Shown here: one piece after another, positions 52,875-63,144 of the stretch | How positions within the stretch are numbered: position 1 is the stretch's first letter | How the letters are laid out: each line of letters starts with the position of its first letter | Assembly: GCF_018100925.1 (NCBI RefSeq) | Contig: NZ_JAGJEH010000010.1 | Location: forward strand, 1-64,000 | DNA: 64,000 nucleotides | Direction: 5' to 3' | DNA from: Pseudoalteromonas luteoviolacea | Lineage (GTDB): Bacteria; Pseudomonadota; Gammaproteobacteria; Enterobacterales; Alteromonadaceae | Made by a program: the position numbers and the translations under genes | The notes under the pieces: generated by a model | What the model was told of the DNA's origin: nothing | The model's database searches: none | The model's input: the letters and a program-made list of their open reading frames with translations, nothing else

Positions 52875-55800
52875 ATGCACAAGTTTTTTCTACTGTTAAT
52901 TTTGACGGCTGCGTTTCACGTAAATGCGGCTATCAACGATTACGTTGTTAAACAGTGGAATATGCAAAATGATTTACCATCACAGAGTATTAAAAGTGTG
53001 GTGCAAGATCAGCAAGGCTATATTTGGCTCGGTACACAATTTGGACTGAGCCGATTTGATGGACACCAGTTTGTAAACTTTAATACTCAAAACACCAACT
53101 TTTTAGTCAGTAATGCAATCAATAAGCTTGTTGTTGATCGCTTTGGCATGCTGTGGGTAGGCACTCGACGAGGTGTATTGCGTATCGATCCGCAGACGAT
53201 GAAAGCGCAGCAATTTAAAATACAAGCTGATGTAAAAGACATCATCGAAGACAATAGTGGCAACATCTGGGTTGCGGCAAATGGTCTGTACTACATCTCA
53301 GCGAAGCGTTTAATGTTGGACAAAAACAACTTAGACGACAGTAAATTATCACTTACACATATCAGTCAAATTGTCGGTGCGGTAACTAAAATGGCGCCAT
53401 CTCCAGATGGTATCTGGGTGGTCAATGAGCGGCATTTATTACGTATAGGTGAAGCGCAGTTTGTCGGATCAAACGGCATGAGGCTGGAATTATCGAGTAA
53501 AATTTCACTGCCTAGACAATTGGCTCAAACCAACATTCACGACTTAGCTTGGGTTGACGGCAAACTATTTTTGGCTTCTCAACTCGGCGCATTTTTCTTG
53601 GACTTTGATGAAGTATTACGTCGCTTTGACGAAATTGGAAACAGTGCTGTTTATAAATTTTTAAGTGATGAGCAGGGGGGCTTGTGGGTTTCTACATATG
53701 GTCGTTTGCTCTATAAAGAAAGTGGTGGGGAATGGCAGTCTGTCGATCTCGTACAACTTGATCAGGGGATATGGTTTACCGACTTATTCATTGATAAAAG
53801 CAACAATGTGTGGCTAGCAAGCATAAACGAAGGATTATGGCTTGCACACTCAGGTCGAGTGGAAAGGTTCCAAGCTGGCTTGCGGGGCAAGCAAGCTATT
53901 TCCGCAATGACAATGGGTCCAAGAGGTAATGTCTGGGTCGCGACCCGTGAAGGGGTCGGGATGCTCGATCAAGATGATAACTACCAGCCTATTATTACGC
54001 CTGCCCAGTTAAAGGGTGTAGAAGTACATGATATGGAGTTTCTTGACGACCGCCTTTACTTAGGGACTGGACGAGGGGTTGTAATATACGATGATGGTCG
54101 CTTATTGGCCATTCCGAATAGAGAGTTTCGTCAAACACAAGTATTTACAATTAGTCCATCCAACCAAGGTGGCCTTTGGATAGGCACAGGGCGTGGTTTA
54201 TATAGACTCGATTACAATGGTTTAACGCCATTTACCTACAATGCTTTTTTAGGCAGTCAGTTTGTTACCTATATTGTCGATTTTCCTCGCTATGGGTTTA
54301 TTGGCACTGATAAAGGTGCTTATAAATATAATGAACGTGGAATTGAAAAAATTGGCGGCCAAACCTCTTTAGAATCTGCCTATGTGACAAGTATTTTGCA
54401 CGTTGAAAATTACACAACGCTGGTCGGTACGTTTTATGACGGGCTGTATTATCGCACCAGTTCGGGTGATTGGTTCCAATTAGATGCATCGCACGGTCTA
54501 CCATACGGGCCTATTCTGTCATTGCATTATGATAAGGAGCAAAACTTTATTTGGGTTAGTTCAATGAAAGGGGTCTATCGTATGTCGATAGAGCAATTTA
54601 CCCGTGAAATAGACAACCTCAAAGTAGAGCAAGTGATAAACCCCTTTGACCGTCAACTAGATGGCATGCCTAGTCAATGTTGTACAGGCCTTGGTCATGA
54701 CTCAGTTGTTGAAGTGGATGATGTACTTTTATACCCAAGCTTGCAAGGGGTGGTGAGGATCCCTAAAAGTGTTAAGTTGTTCAGTGATAGTGAACTACAA
54801 CCTCGCTTTGAAGGGATCACAACTCCAACACGAGAGCTGACACCTAATAAAATTGTTGAGAGTATTGTGCTCGATACAAATGAGCGGGATTTGACTATTC
54901 GCTATACGGCAATTGATTTTTATGCGCCGCAAAGTATTGAATTTAGGTATAGACTTGAAGGGCACGATGATCAATGGCGCGATGCGTTGGCGCGAAGAGA
55001 GGCGATATATACTAACTTACCGCCAGGTGAATTTACCTTTAAGTTGGAAGTGAAGCGCAGAGGTGAGGATTGGCAAGAAGCCCATTCAAAGTCTGTAAAA
55101 TTGACACTTCCGCGTCGTTTTGACGAAACCGTATTTTTCAGATTGATTATTACTTGCGGCTTCATTTTCTTATTTTATCTAGTTTTCTGGGTATTTAGAG
55201 CGCAAGAGCGACGTAAACAGGCTGCGTTAGAAGAGTTGGTCACTGAGCGGACGACCGAATTGAGAAAAGCCAATGAAAAACTCAATAAGGTTAATACGCA
55301 ACTGAAATTGGTAAGTCATTCTGATGAACTAACAGGTCTCAAAAGCAGGCGCTTTTTATTCGACCAGTTGCCTAAGGATATTGAGCACTATCAGCGCAAT
55401 GCTCACTCATTGAGAGAGCAGGGTAAAAGCCTTGTGTTAATGATTTTGAATATCGACAAATTTAGCAAGGTAAATGATGCAAATGGTCCGATAGGTGGAG
55501 ATAGTTGTCTGCAGCAGCTTGCTACATTGCTCAATACTCGCACACAGGGGTCAGATTATGTGGCACGTTGGAGTGGCGACGAGTTTTTATTGCTATTACG
55601 AGACTTTCAATGTTCCGATGTTGATGAATATGTGAAAGAGCTTTGCAAAGCAATTGGTGAGTTTGATTTTACTTTACCAAATGGCAAGTCTACGAAAATG
55701 ACTGTTTCAGTTGGCTGGTCTTTCTATCCGTTGCAAATGCTCGGAGGGCATGTAATTGGTTGGGAAGCGTCGGTTAACTTGGCTGATATTGCATTGCATC

Positions 55801-55952
55801 AAGTTAAGCGCAGTGGTGGAGATGGCGCTGCGTCGGTTGTCTTCGATGATGAGCTAGACGCATTTGAGTTTGAGCAGAGTCAAAACGTAGAGTCTCAATT
55901 GCAATTGTTGCAATCAAATGGCTTGGCGGAAGTCAAAGTTTGGATGCGATAG
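52875..55952 (+). CDS. propeller-type sensor diguanylate cyclase
   Basis: 1025 residues. Signal peptide (1-20), periplasmic reg_prop beta-propeller repeats (about 25-680; repeated GYIWLGTQFGLSRFDG and GGLWIGTGRGLYRLD), Y_Y_Y domain (about 690-740), transmembrane helix about 755-776, short coiled coil, then GGDEF from about 814. The catalytic loop is SGDEF near residue 900, with the metal Asp in LMILNIDKFSKVND, so it is probably an active c-di-GMP synthase. ATG 52875 with GAGGG upstream. It is paralogous in its sensory part to the 16306 protein but not adjacent. Confidence 0.93.
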   Translation: MHKFFLLLILTAAFHVNAAINDYVVKQWNMQNDLPSQSIKSVVQDQQGYIWLGTQFGLSRFDGHQFVNFNTQNTNFLVSNAINKLVVDRFGMLWVGTRRGVLRIDPQTMKAQQFKIQADVKDIIEDNSGNIWVAANGLYYISAKRLMLDKNNLDDSKLSLTHISQIVGAVTKMAPSPDGIWVVNERHLLRIGEAQFVGSNGMRLELSSKISLPRQLAQTNIHDLAWVDGKLFLASQLGAFFLDFDEVLRRFDEIGNSAVYKFLSDEQGGLWVSTYGRLLYKESGGEWQSVDLVQLDQGIWFTDLFIDKSNNVWLASINEGLWLAHSGRVERFQAGLRGKQAISAMTMGPRGNVWVATREGVGMLDQDDNYQPIITPAQLKGVEVHDMEFLDDRLYLGTGRGVVIYDDGRLLAIPNREFRQTQVFTISPSNQGGLWIGTGRGLYRLDYNGLTPFTYNAFLGSQFVTYIVDFPRYGFIGTDKGAYKYNERGIEKIGGQTSLESAYVTSILHVENYTTLVGTFYDGLYYRTSSGDWFQLDASHGLPYGPILSLHYDKEQNFIWVSSMKGVYRMSIEQFTREIDNLKVEQVINPFDRQLDGMPSQCCTGLGHDSVVEVDDVLLYPSLQGVVRIPKSVKLFSDSELQPRFEGITTPTRELTPNKIVESIVLDTNERDLTIRYTAIDFYAPQSIEFRYRLEGHDDQWRDALARREAIYTNLPPGEFTFKLEVKRRGEDWQEAHSKSVKLTLPRRFDETVFFRLIITCGFIFLFYLVFWVFRAQERRKQAALEELVTERTTELRKANEKLNKVNTQLKLVSHSDELTGLKSRRFLFDQLPKDIEHYQRNAHSLREQGKSLVLMILNIDKFSKVNDANGPIGGDSCLQQLATLLNTRTQGSDYVARWSGDEFLLLLRDFQCSDVDEYVKELCKAIGEFDFTLPNGKSTKMTVSVGWSFYPLQMLGGHVIGWEASVNLADIALHQVKRSGGDGAASVVFDDELDAFEFEQSQNVESQLQLLQSNGLAEVKVWMR

Positions 55953-55972
55953 CAAACACATTATAGTAGCTT

Positions 55973-56004
55973 GGGTGACACATTTAATTTGAGATGTATC
56001 ACCC
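55973..56004. terminator. inverted repeat between convergent genes
   Basis: GGGTGACACAT and ATGTATCACCC pair over 11 positions with one mismatch, loop of 10. It lies between the diguanylate cyclase and the minus-strand binding-protein gene, and could terminate either. Confidence 0.6.
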
Positions 56005-56039
56005 GCTTTGAGTTAAAGGCCTGCCCTGTGCCGTTTGGT

Positions 56040-56837
56040 TTATTTATTCATTTGCGCTTGAACGGTGAGTAAGGCTTCATCCATTTTTTGTATAAAGTCA
56101 TATTTGTATGGAAACTTGTCGCCATTGTCTTTGGTGTAGCCAATATGTGCGGTTCGGCTAAGAACTATGCGATCTTCTTTGAACTGTTTCATATCCAGTG
56201 TTTGAATTTCTTTCTTTACCGACTCAAACCCCATCAATGTTGATAATCTGTCGTTGACGTAACAATCCAAGCGAAACTTCGAGAGCTTTTTAATATTGGT
56301 CAGGGTGTCTTTATTTTCCCAAATCTTGATCAGTCCTTGGTTTTTTGCTGAATTAAGCTCCTTATCTAAAATCAAAAACCCCGAATTAATACCTATATTG
56401 ATTGGAGGGCGCTGAGGCGAGCGTTGCAAAATATTGTTTAACGTAATGCCTGGGTTGCAAAATGCCACAACGTCTTCTGCGCCTAAAGACACTGAATAAG
56501 GCCAAATATAGGGCCTTTTGTCTTTGTGGATGTATGGAGGAAGTAAAGCAAAGGCTTCGCCATTCTCCATTGCTGCCACCCCTCGCTTCCAAGGAATCGC
56601 TTCAAGTGTTACTTGGTAGTGTTCAGACAATTTCCTCGCTGCAAGTCTAACTTGCTCGATATAAATGCCGTACAAATATCCGTTACTTTCGTAAGAGTAC
56701 GGAGGGTAGCTGTCGTCCACTAAAATGGTAACACGTGGCTTGAAAGCCGCATCAGCTGTGGCTGGAAAGCTGATTACAGAAGTGATGAGCATCAATATAA
56801 GTGGTATAATTATGGGACTCAACATAGTTTGTGTCAT
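56040..56837 (-). CDS. periplasmic solute-binding-like protein
   Basis: 265 residues. Signal peptide followed by a type-II periplasmic-binding fold (VTILVDDSYPPYSYESNGYL, GIYIEQVRLAARKL, YVNDRLSTLMGFE). This is the SBP_bac_3-like group common as orphan sensors in Alteromonadales. No transporter genes are nearby and the ligand is unknown. Monocistronic. Confidence 0.82.
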   Translation of the reverse strand: MTQTMLSPIIIPLILMLITSVISFPATADAAFKPRVTILVDDSYPPYSYESNGYLYGIYIEQVRLAARKLSEHYQVTLEAIPWKRGVAAMENGEAFALLPPYIHKDKRPYIWPYSVSLGAEDVVAFCNPGITLNNILQRSPQRPPINIGINSGFLILDKELNSAKNQGLIKIWENKDTLTNIKKLSKFRLDCYVNDRLSTLMGFESVKKEIQTLDMKQFKEDRIVLSRTAHIGYTKDNGDKFPYKYDFIQKMDEALLTVQAQMNK

Positions 56838-57071
56838 AGTTTATTTGAAGGGAGCCATTGATAACTTTAGGCAATTTTGATTGAGATTACCAGAATCGGG
56901 TTATCGACACGGAGCGAAATAGGCACAGATATTTTGTAAATGTGTAGGTGTAATAAGGCGTAATTTATTTAGTTGGGCTTAGGCGTTAAAATATGTAAAA
57001 GGTAGCTTGCGTAAGTATTGCGTTGTATACCTAGTTCAAGATAGTACCAAAAAGAGAAATAAGGCGAATCC

Positions 57072-58049
57072 ATGGCAAAGCTTAAAGTAAAGGACTGTAC
57101 AGATGTGATCTACTTAAAGGCGTTTCATCGTTTTGGTAGGCTAACATATTCTGTTGATACGCAAGTCAGTGGTGTTGAGATTTCACGTATTCATGCAGTC
57201 ATTGAACACAATGGACAGGATTGGGAGTTACGTGATCTGAGTAAAAATGGCGTATGGCTGAACGGACAAAGAATAGCTTACAATCAGGCAATACACCTGA
57301 AAGTCGATGATGAGATCACATTTTCCGAAATGCATCCTCAGACCTTTATCGTAGACTCAATCTCTCCGCCAAAGGATTTGCTGATCCCGTCGTGCAATGA
57401 TCAACCAGATGAAGTTATTCCACTCGAAAAGTATCACTTTCTACCTTCAGAAGCAGACCCAGAGTTAGTGGTTTTTTATGACAATGAAAAACTATGCTGG
57501 TGCTACGAGCATCTTGAAAGTGGCAGGATAGTTGCCCTAACTGACAGCGATAACCTGTGTGTCGCAAATGAGTTATGGTATCTATTTCAAGTTGAGGCCG
57601 CTTCTCAAGAAGCGACCATGCCTATTGATAAAGCACATCAGTCAAATCTTGAATTTGTGTTTGATATTAGTCTCGACGAAGAAATAACAGAACTAAAAGT
57701 GAATCACAACGGCGCAGCGTTAGATTTTGACGTCAGAACACACCATTATCTGACAGCGTTATTGGCTCGTTATAAGGCCCGTGATGAGGCCGCAGTAGAA
57801 GAAGAAAGTGAAAGAGGTTGGGTTAGCGTATCTCAGTTGTCTAAAGATTTAGGTATTAGTGAAAGCCACATCAATATCCAAATACATAGAGCTCGTAAAC
57901 AATTCGTCGACTTGGTTGACGACAAAAGCTTGGCTGAGAAAATTATTGAGCGGAAACGTGGCAGAGTACGTTTCGGTGGAAAACACTTTACCATTAAAAA
58001 AGGTTCTCACACCGAAGCATCTTACACAGGGATGCAGCTAGCGCTATAA
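57072..58049 (+). CDS. FHA-domain protein with C-terminal helical DNA-binding-like region
   Basis: 325 residues. An N-terminal FHA domain (about 15-95) keeps the phospho-peptide-binding pattern GVEISRIHAVIEHNGQDWEL then SKNGVWLNGQRI. The middle is acidic. The C-terminus (SVSQLSKDLGISESHINIQIHRARKQ) looks like an HTH. AAGGCG lies before the ATG. FHA domains bind phosphothreonine, implying a Ser/Thr kinase partner that is not seen in this window. The exported HExxH gene follows 36 bp later and may be cotranscribed. Confidence 0.85.
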   Translation: MAKLKVKDCTDVIYLKAFHRFGRLTYSVDTQVSGVEISRIHAVIEHNGQDWELRDLSKNGVWLNGQRIAYNQAIHLKVDDEITFSEMHPQTFIVDSISPPKDLLIPSCNDQPDEVIPLEKYHFLPSEADPELVVFYDNEKLCWCYEHLESGRIVALTDSDNLCVANELWYLFQVEAASQEATMPIDKAHQSNLEFVFDISLDEEITELKVNHNGAALDFDVRTHHYLTALLARYKARDEAAVEEESERGWVSVSQLSKDLGISESHINIQIHRARKQFVDLVDDKSLAEKIIERKRGRVRFGGKHFTIKKGSHTEASYTGMQLAL

Positions 58050-58085
58050 TTCTACATTGAGATCTAGTTTAGAGTATGGGAATGT

Positions 58086-58955
58086 ATGGGGCTTTCATGG
58101 CGTTGCATTGCGGGATTTACATGCTTTGTGGGCTGCTGTTTTCCTGCTTATAGCAATAGCATTGAAGCGGTCTGGCACAGTGCTCCCAGCACGTCTTTAG
58201 AATCTGAAAAAGTGAACAATTGGTTATACCATGGTCTTGAAAAGACCACCTTTGTTCTTGGTAAATTAGAACAACCGACTGTACCAGTATATATTCACGC
58301 TATTGAGTATGCGAATGAGCCAGTCCCCTGGGGCGAAATATCCCGGGGGAATATTGATAGCATCACACTTCATGTAAACACCAAAGCGTCATTATGGGCA
58401 TTAAAGGCTGATTGGACGCTATATCATGAACTCGCTCATCTATATCATCCTTTATTTGCCTACCGAGACATGTGGCTAGCGGAGGGTTTGGCGACCTATT
58501 TACAAAATGGGGTGATGCTAAAAAGTGGTATCATTTCGTCACAAGAATTTGTGCAACGTATCAGCGATGGACTTGCCCGAGGTGAACGAGCAACGCACTT
58601 ATTTATCGGCACCTTGTCCTCGGTATCAGAAAATATGTGGCGGCTAAAAGCATATCAGCGCGTTTATTGGAGCGGTGTCGCTTTTTTCATTGAAGCTGAA
58701 TTAAAGTTACAGGAAGAAGGTGTAAAGCACAGCTTGGTGGGGCTTATTGCTCGCTATCAAGCGTGTTGCCGAAAAAATGCGAGCGCGGGCAAAAAGGAGA
58801 GTGCTTTACACTTTTTGAGAGAGCTAGACAAACTCGCGGGAAGCAAGGTACTTGAGCCTCTTTATCATTTCTATGGCACAAGAAGCAATTTCCCTTTTAT
58901 TACAAAATCCCAAGTACGCCTAGCTTCTGTACATTATTTACCACTAACAAAATAA
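58086..58955 (+). CDS. exported gluzincin-like (HExxH) protein
   Basis: 289 residues with a signal peptide. It carries the HELAH zinc motif near residue 115 (YHELAHLYHP) and the second zinc Glu in WLAEGLATYLQ about 20 residues later, as in gluzincin metallopeptidases such as M1. It lacks the M1 N-terminal domains, so it is a small stand-alone peptidase-like protein. It may form an operon with the FHA gene upstream. Substrate unknown. Confidence 0.8.
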   Translation: MGLSWRCIAGFTCFVGCCFPAYSNSIEAVWHSAPSTSLESEKVNNWLYHGLEKTTFVLGKLEQPTVPVYIHAIEYANEPVPWGEISRGNIDSITLHVNTKASLWALKADWTLYHELAHLYHPLFAYRDMWLAEGLATYLQNGVMLKSGIISSQEFVQRISDGLARGERATHLFIGTLSSVSENMWRLKAYQRVYWSGVAFFIEAELKLQEEGVKHSLVGLIARYQACCRKNASAGKKESALHFLRELDKLAGSKVLEPLYHFYGTRSNFPFITKSQVRLASVHYLPLTK

Positions 58956-58958
58956 TGC

Positions 58959-58993
58959 GCGAGCAAAGGGCGGAGAGCTTTACTCGCTTTTTT
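58959..58993 (+). terminator. terminator after the HExxH gene
   Basis: GCGAGCAAAG (58959-58968) and CTTTACTCGC (58978-58987) pair with one mismatch, followed by six T. It lies between convergent genes; the minus-strand phaC ends 5 bp after. Confidence 0.8.
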
Positions 58994-58997
58994 AACA

Positions 58998-60767
58998 CTA
59001 TAATCTGGCTTTAACGTATTCTCCTGGGGCGTCGTAGATACCAGGATTAGCCTTGGTTTTTACTGCTCGAGCTGGTACTTTTTCATCAGTGAATTGAGTT
59101 ATCCATTTACCCCAATGTCCCCACCATGAGCCTTTTGTATGTTCGGCTTTTTCGAGCCATGCATTTGCTTCGCCTTGCAGTGCAGGCCCAGACCAAAATC
59201 CATATTTATTGGCTTTTGGTGGATTGATCACACCCGCGATATGTCCTGACTCACCCAGAACAAAAGTCGTTTTTGAGCTGGTATATTGGAAACCTTTAAA
59301 GGTGGCTTGCCAAAGTGCAATATGGTCGTCACGGGTAGAAAGTGCATAGATAGGTTGTTTGACCTTGGTTAAGTCAATTTTAGTCCCCCTGATATCCACT
59401 TCTTTATTAGCGATCAAACGGTTTTCCAAGTACAGATCTCGGAGCATGAAATTATGGCATTTTGCCGTGAGATTTGTGCTATCGCCGTTCCAATACAGGA
59501 GATCCAGATCCATCGGCGGTTGGCCTTTGAGGTAATTGTTGACGTAGTAATTCCAGTAAAGGCTGTTCTCCCTAAGCATACTGAACGACACGCCGAGCAG
59601 GTGGCCGTGCATGACACCATTTTGTAGATTGTACGCCTCAAGTGCCGAGATGGTTCCTTCATTGACAAAAACACCAAGTTCACCAGGCTGGGAGAAATCC
59701 AGTAATGTCGTTAGCAGCGTCGCACTTTTTATCTTTTGCTTCATTCGCTTGGATGTGAAATACGCCATGGCGGTGGCGACTAGCGCACCGGCAATACAGT
59801 AACCGATGGCATTCACATATGCTTCACCTGTTTGCTTTTCTATCTCATCTATAGCTGTAATAACACCGTCAACGACATAATCTTCAAAACCAATTTCAGC
59901 CATACTCGGATCTGGGTTTTTCCAAGAGATCATGAATACAGTATGGCCATTGTCCACGGCCCATTTGACGTAGGAGTTCTCTTCTTTTAAGTCCAGAATG
60001 TAATATTTGTTTACGTAAGGAGGGACAAACAAAAGAGGCGTTTTATGTACTTGTTTTGTTGTAGCTGAATATTGTATCAATTCAAACAAGTGGTTTTGGA
60101 AGATAACTCTACCCGGTGTAGTAGCAAGGTCTTTCCCCAGCTCATAGGCATTCTCATTGGTCATGCTGATCCTAAGCATGTCGCCACTTTTTGCCATATC
60201 TTTTTTGAATAGCTCAAGCCCATTAATTAGGTTTTGTCCTTCAGACTCGATGGTTAGTTTTAATAACTCTGGGTTGGTGGTGATGAAGTTACTTGGAGAA
60301 ATCGAGTTAATAACTTGTCTTGCAAAGAATTCGAGCCGCTCTTTTAGTTTTTCGTCCAACCCAGGTGTTTGGCGAATTGAATCAAGTAATGACTGTCCAA
60401 AAAGTAGATAACTTTGTTTGATGTAGCTAAACCACGGATTGTCTTGCCATTCATCGGCAAGAAACCTCTTGTCACCACGCTCAGTTGAGATAACTTCTTC
60501 ACTTGAAGCGTTCAGGCTTTGCTCCCAAGTTTGCTGAACAATTTTTAATTGTTCCTGCCACCAGTTTAATTGTTGTTTTGCAAATATCTCTGGTTGTTTT
60601 GTAATTTCTTTGGCCCATTCGCCAAAGTCTTCTGCACTTTGTTCATTTAGCGCTTTTTGAACTGGACTATTATTGAACAAATTTTGTGAGAATATACTGT
60701 AAAGATCTTGATTATACTGCCACCAAGCGCTCATGGTCTGAGTAAAATCTTTATTGTCGGTATCCAT
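58998..60767 (-). CDS. phaC: class I poly(3-hydroxyalkanoate) synthase
   Basis: 589 residues. The alpha/beta-hydrolase domain has the synthase lipase box GYCIAG (nucleophile Cys) near residue 330, the catalytic Asp in STRDDHIALWQ and His in GESGHIAGVINP. The N-terminus is the PhaC_N region (WWQYNQDLYSIFSQNLFNN). It polymerises hydroxyacyl-CoA into PHA granules. ATG 60767 is preferred; the frame is open 23 codons upstream. Last gene of the phaB-phasin-phaC series. phaA is not seen here. Confidence 0.95.
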   Translation of the reverse strand: MDTDNKDFTQTMSAWWQYNQDLYSIFSQNLFNNSPVQKALNEQSAEDFGEWAKEITKQPEIFAKQQLNWWQEQLKIVQQTWEQSLNASSEEVISTERGDKRFLADEWQDNPWFSYIKQSYLLFGQSLLDSIRQTPGLDEKLKERLEFFARQVINSISPSNFITTNPELLKLTIESEGQNLINGLELFKKDMAKSGDMLRISMTNENAYELGKDLATTPGRVIFQNHLFELIQYSATTKQVHKTPLLFVPPYVNKYYILDLKEENSYVKWAVDNGHTVFMISWKNPDPSMAEIGFEDYVVDGVITAIDEIEKQTGEAYVNAIGYCIAGALVATAMAYFTSKRMKQKIKSATLLTTLLDFSQPGELGVFVNEGTISALEAYNLQNGVMHGHLLGVSFSMLRENSLYWNYYVNNYLKGQPPMDLDLLYWNGDSTNLTAKCHNFMLRDLYLENRLIANKEVDIRGTKIDLTKVKQPIYALSTRDDHIALWQATFKGFQYTSSKTTFVLGESGHIAGVINPPKANKYGFWSGPALQGEANAWLEKAEHTKGSWWGHWGKWITQFTDEKVPARAVKTKANPGIYDAPGEYVKARL

Positions 60768-60986
60768 TTTATGCTTCCTAGTCGGAGGTGTGACAGACGA
60801 GTCATTGCTGTAAAAGGCGCTGTATTTACCTGACAAACTGCATGCAAACTTGAGTTAGAGCTGGTGTATATTCATGGCGTTTTCGTAACTAGAGCACTCT
60901 TACTCAAGTGACTTGTCAATGGTGTTAGCTCTAAAGTATGACAGAGCGGCCTGAGCAAACTTAATCTCACACAGGCCGGCAGTGCA

Positions 60987-61331
60987 TTAGACTTTTGCAG
61001 CTTTAACAGTTTCTTTAGAAATAGTCTCTAAATTGTCTTTGAACTCTTGACCTAGTTGAGTCAATTTTTGTCCATCTTCGATCAGCTGTTGGCTCAGCTT
61101 ATTAACAGCACTTAGTTGGCTTGCGTTGAAATCGATGAAAGACTTAACGTCTTTTACTTCCGCTGCAGTTTTAAGTTGTTCAACTGATGTTTCAGTGAAT
61201 GAGTGAGCGGCATCAAGTTGAATTTTAGCCAGTTGCTCAATATTTTTAGCAACTAATTGGTTGAACTGAATTGCCGGAGAGAAGAATTTCTCGCTTTGCT
61301 CAGTGATTGATTTAAAAAAGTCGTTGTACAT
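60987..61331 (-). CDS. phasin
   Basis: 114 residues, almost all helical: FFKSITEQSEKFFSPAIQF, then AKIQLDAAHSFTETSVEQLK. It fits the phasin_2 pattern of PHA granule-surface proteins. It lies between phaB and phaC on the same strand, which supports the call. It would coat granules and may activate PhaC. Confidence 0.88.
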   Translation of the reverse strand: MYNDFFKSITEQSEKFFSPAIQFNQLVAKNIEQLAKIQLDAAHSFTETSVEQLKTAAEVKDVKSFIDFNASQLSAVNKLSQQLIEDGQKLTQLGQEFKDNLETISKETVKAAKV

Positions 61332-61425
61332 GGCTTGCTTCCTATTGAGAGATAATCCGTTTAATTAAATGCAATATCCACCTACTACAGAAAAGTTACC
61401 TTTTCTAAATGGTATCGATGAGTTT

Positions 61426-62175
61426 CTAGTTCATATACAGGCCACCATTGAGGGCCAGTGTTTCACCTGTAATATAGGCTGCGCCTTCAGAGGCTAAAAA
61501 GCTAACAGTTTCAGCTACTTCTAAAGGTGTAGCAAGTCGCTGCATAGGGACTTGAGCTTTGATGCTTTCCAGTACGTCTTCACGCATTTTCGCGACCATA
61601 GGGGTTTCAGTGTACCCAGGTGCAACAACATTCACAGTAACACCTGCTCTTGCCCCTTCATATGCGAGTGACTTACTAAAACCAATCATCCCTGCTTTAG
61701 CAGCAGCGTAATTAGCTTGACCAAATTGTCCTTTTTGACCATTTACGCTAGAGATATTGATAATACGACCTGACTTATTGCTACACATGTGTGCAAACAA
61801 TGGTTGGGTCATGTTAAACATTGAATTTAGGTTTGTATCAATGACTTCGTGCCATTGCTGTACGTTCATTTTCTTGAACGACGAATCTCGGGTAATACCA
61901 GCGTTATTTACTAATACATCAACCTTGCCGTGTTTATCGATGATAGACTCAAGGCTGTTGTTGCACGCTTGGGCATCGGTTACGTCCAAAAATAATGGCG
62001 TAACAAACTTTGGGTTAATATTTGATTGGTTGCACCAAGTATCGAAATCTGCTTCGGTACGTCTTGGGCTTGCCACGGCAATAACAAAGTAATTGTTTTC
62101 TACGAGCTTTTGGGTAATTGCAGTACCTATACCACCTAAAGCGCCTGTTACTACTGCTATTTTTTGATTTTCCAT
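61426..62175 (-). CDS. phaB: acetoacetyl-CoA reductase
   Basis: 249 residues, short-chain dehydrogenase. NADPH site TGALGGIGTAI, NNAGITRDSSFKKM typical of PhaB, catalytic Ser/Tyr/Lys in SSVNGQKGQFGQANYAAAKAG. It reduces acetoacetyl-CoA to (R)-3-hydroxybutyryl-CoA, the PHA monomer. ATG 62175 is preferred to one 14 codons upstream. First gene of the PHA operon. Confidence 0.92.
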   Translation of the reverse strand: MENQKIAVVTGALGGIGTAITQKLVENNYFVIAVASPRRTEADFDTWCNQSNINPKFVTPLFLDVTDAQACNNSLESIIDKHGKVDVLVNNAGITRDSSFKKMNVQQWHEVIDTNLNSMFNMTQPLFAHMCSNKSGRIINISSVNGQKGQFGQANYAAAKAGMIGFSKSLAYEGARAGVTVNVVAPGYTETPMVAKMREDVLESIKAQVPMQRLATPLEVAETVSFLASEGAAYITGETLALNGGLYMN

Positions 62176-62715
62176 AATATGCTGTTCCGAACATAAAGTG
62201 GCAAAACAACTGCACAACTAAGCCACAAATTCACTGAAGCCTATAGGCATTCAGCAGGGGTTAAAACTAACGCTATTGTTCATGCCTATTGTGACGAAAT
62301 AATAACTAATTTGTTTAATATAAAAGACAAATTCTCATCATTTTGTATGTGATATAGGCACGAGACCACTGCGATGGTCACTCAAAGCGCAATGAACAAT
62401 GTTAATTTTAGACTAATAACTCAAATTTAAAAATGTAAAATCAAATTTGTCTAACCAATTGTCCAAATACGCGTGCAGTAAGTAATAGTCGGTATTTAAA
62501 ATTTCGGTATTAGACTAAAGGCTAGTAGACACAAATTAATTCAAAGTTGATATTTTAAATCTATAAATATCAATGTTTTATTTGTTTTTGTGGAGGTAAA
62601 AAACAAATAAAAAAACTATCATTTGGATCAATTAAAATCACACTATTTCAGTTTTGGGTAATTTATTTTGGACTATAATTTATCTAAAATGCATGTTCAG
62701 TTTGAGGGTTATGAT
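62176..62715. other. 540-bp intergenic region between phaB and the rhodanese gene
   Basis: A/T-rich promoter region for the two divergent genes. No ORF, RNA gene or clear operator palindrome was recognised. Confidence 0.4.
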
Positions 62716-63123
62716 ATGTTGCATGAAAGACGCTTTAAGAGCACATTATTTTTTTATAAGCTATTGATAGCTATGTCAATATTATTTAGTTCGTTTTCTT
62801 ATGCGGATATCAAGGTAGTCAGTGCTAAAGATCTTTTAATTAACCAAATGTCAGCAAAGCCTCATACCATCATAGATGTACGTACGCCTGAGGAGTTTGC
62901 AAACGGTCACTTAAAAGGTGCACTCAATATCCCTTACGATCAGATAGCTGCACAGTCGTTTTTACTCGCAAAGCTAAAAGACAAAACGTTAGTGGTGTAT
63001 TGCCGTTCCGGTCGCAGGGCAAATATCTTCGAGCGTGCTTTGCTTGAGCAGGGGTTCAAATTGTTACACTTGGAAGGGGATATGCTAGGGTGGCAAGGAC
63101 AAGGGCTACCAGTTGTAAAGTGA
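62716..63123 (+). CDS. exported rhodanese-like protein
   Basis: About 135 residues. Signal peptide (FYKLLIAMSILFSSFSYA), then one rhodanese domain: TIIDVRTPEEFANGHLKGAL and the active-site loop VVYCRSGRRA with catalytic Cys. Periplasmic single-domain sulfurtransferase family; substrate unknown. The ATG at 62716 follows GAGGG; the frame is open 16 codons earlier. Confidence 0.88.
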   Translation: MLHERRFKSTLFFYKLLIAMSILFSSFSYADIKVVSAKDLLINQMSAKPHTIIDVRTPEEFANGHLKGALNIPYDQIAAQSFLLAKLKDKTLVVYCRSGRRANIFERALLEQGFKLLHLEGDMLGWQGQGLPVVK

Positions 63124-63144
63124 TAACCCTAAAAGTGGCTAGAT

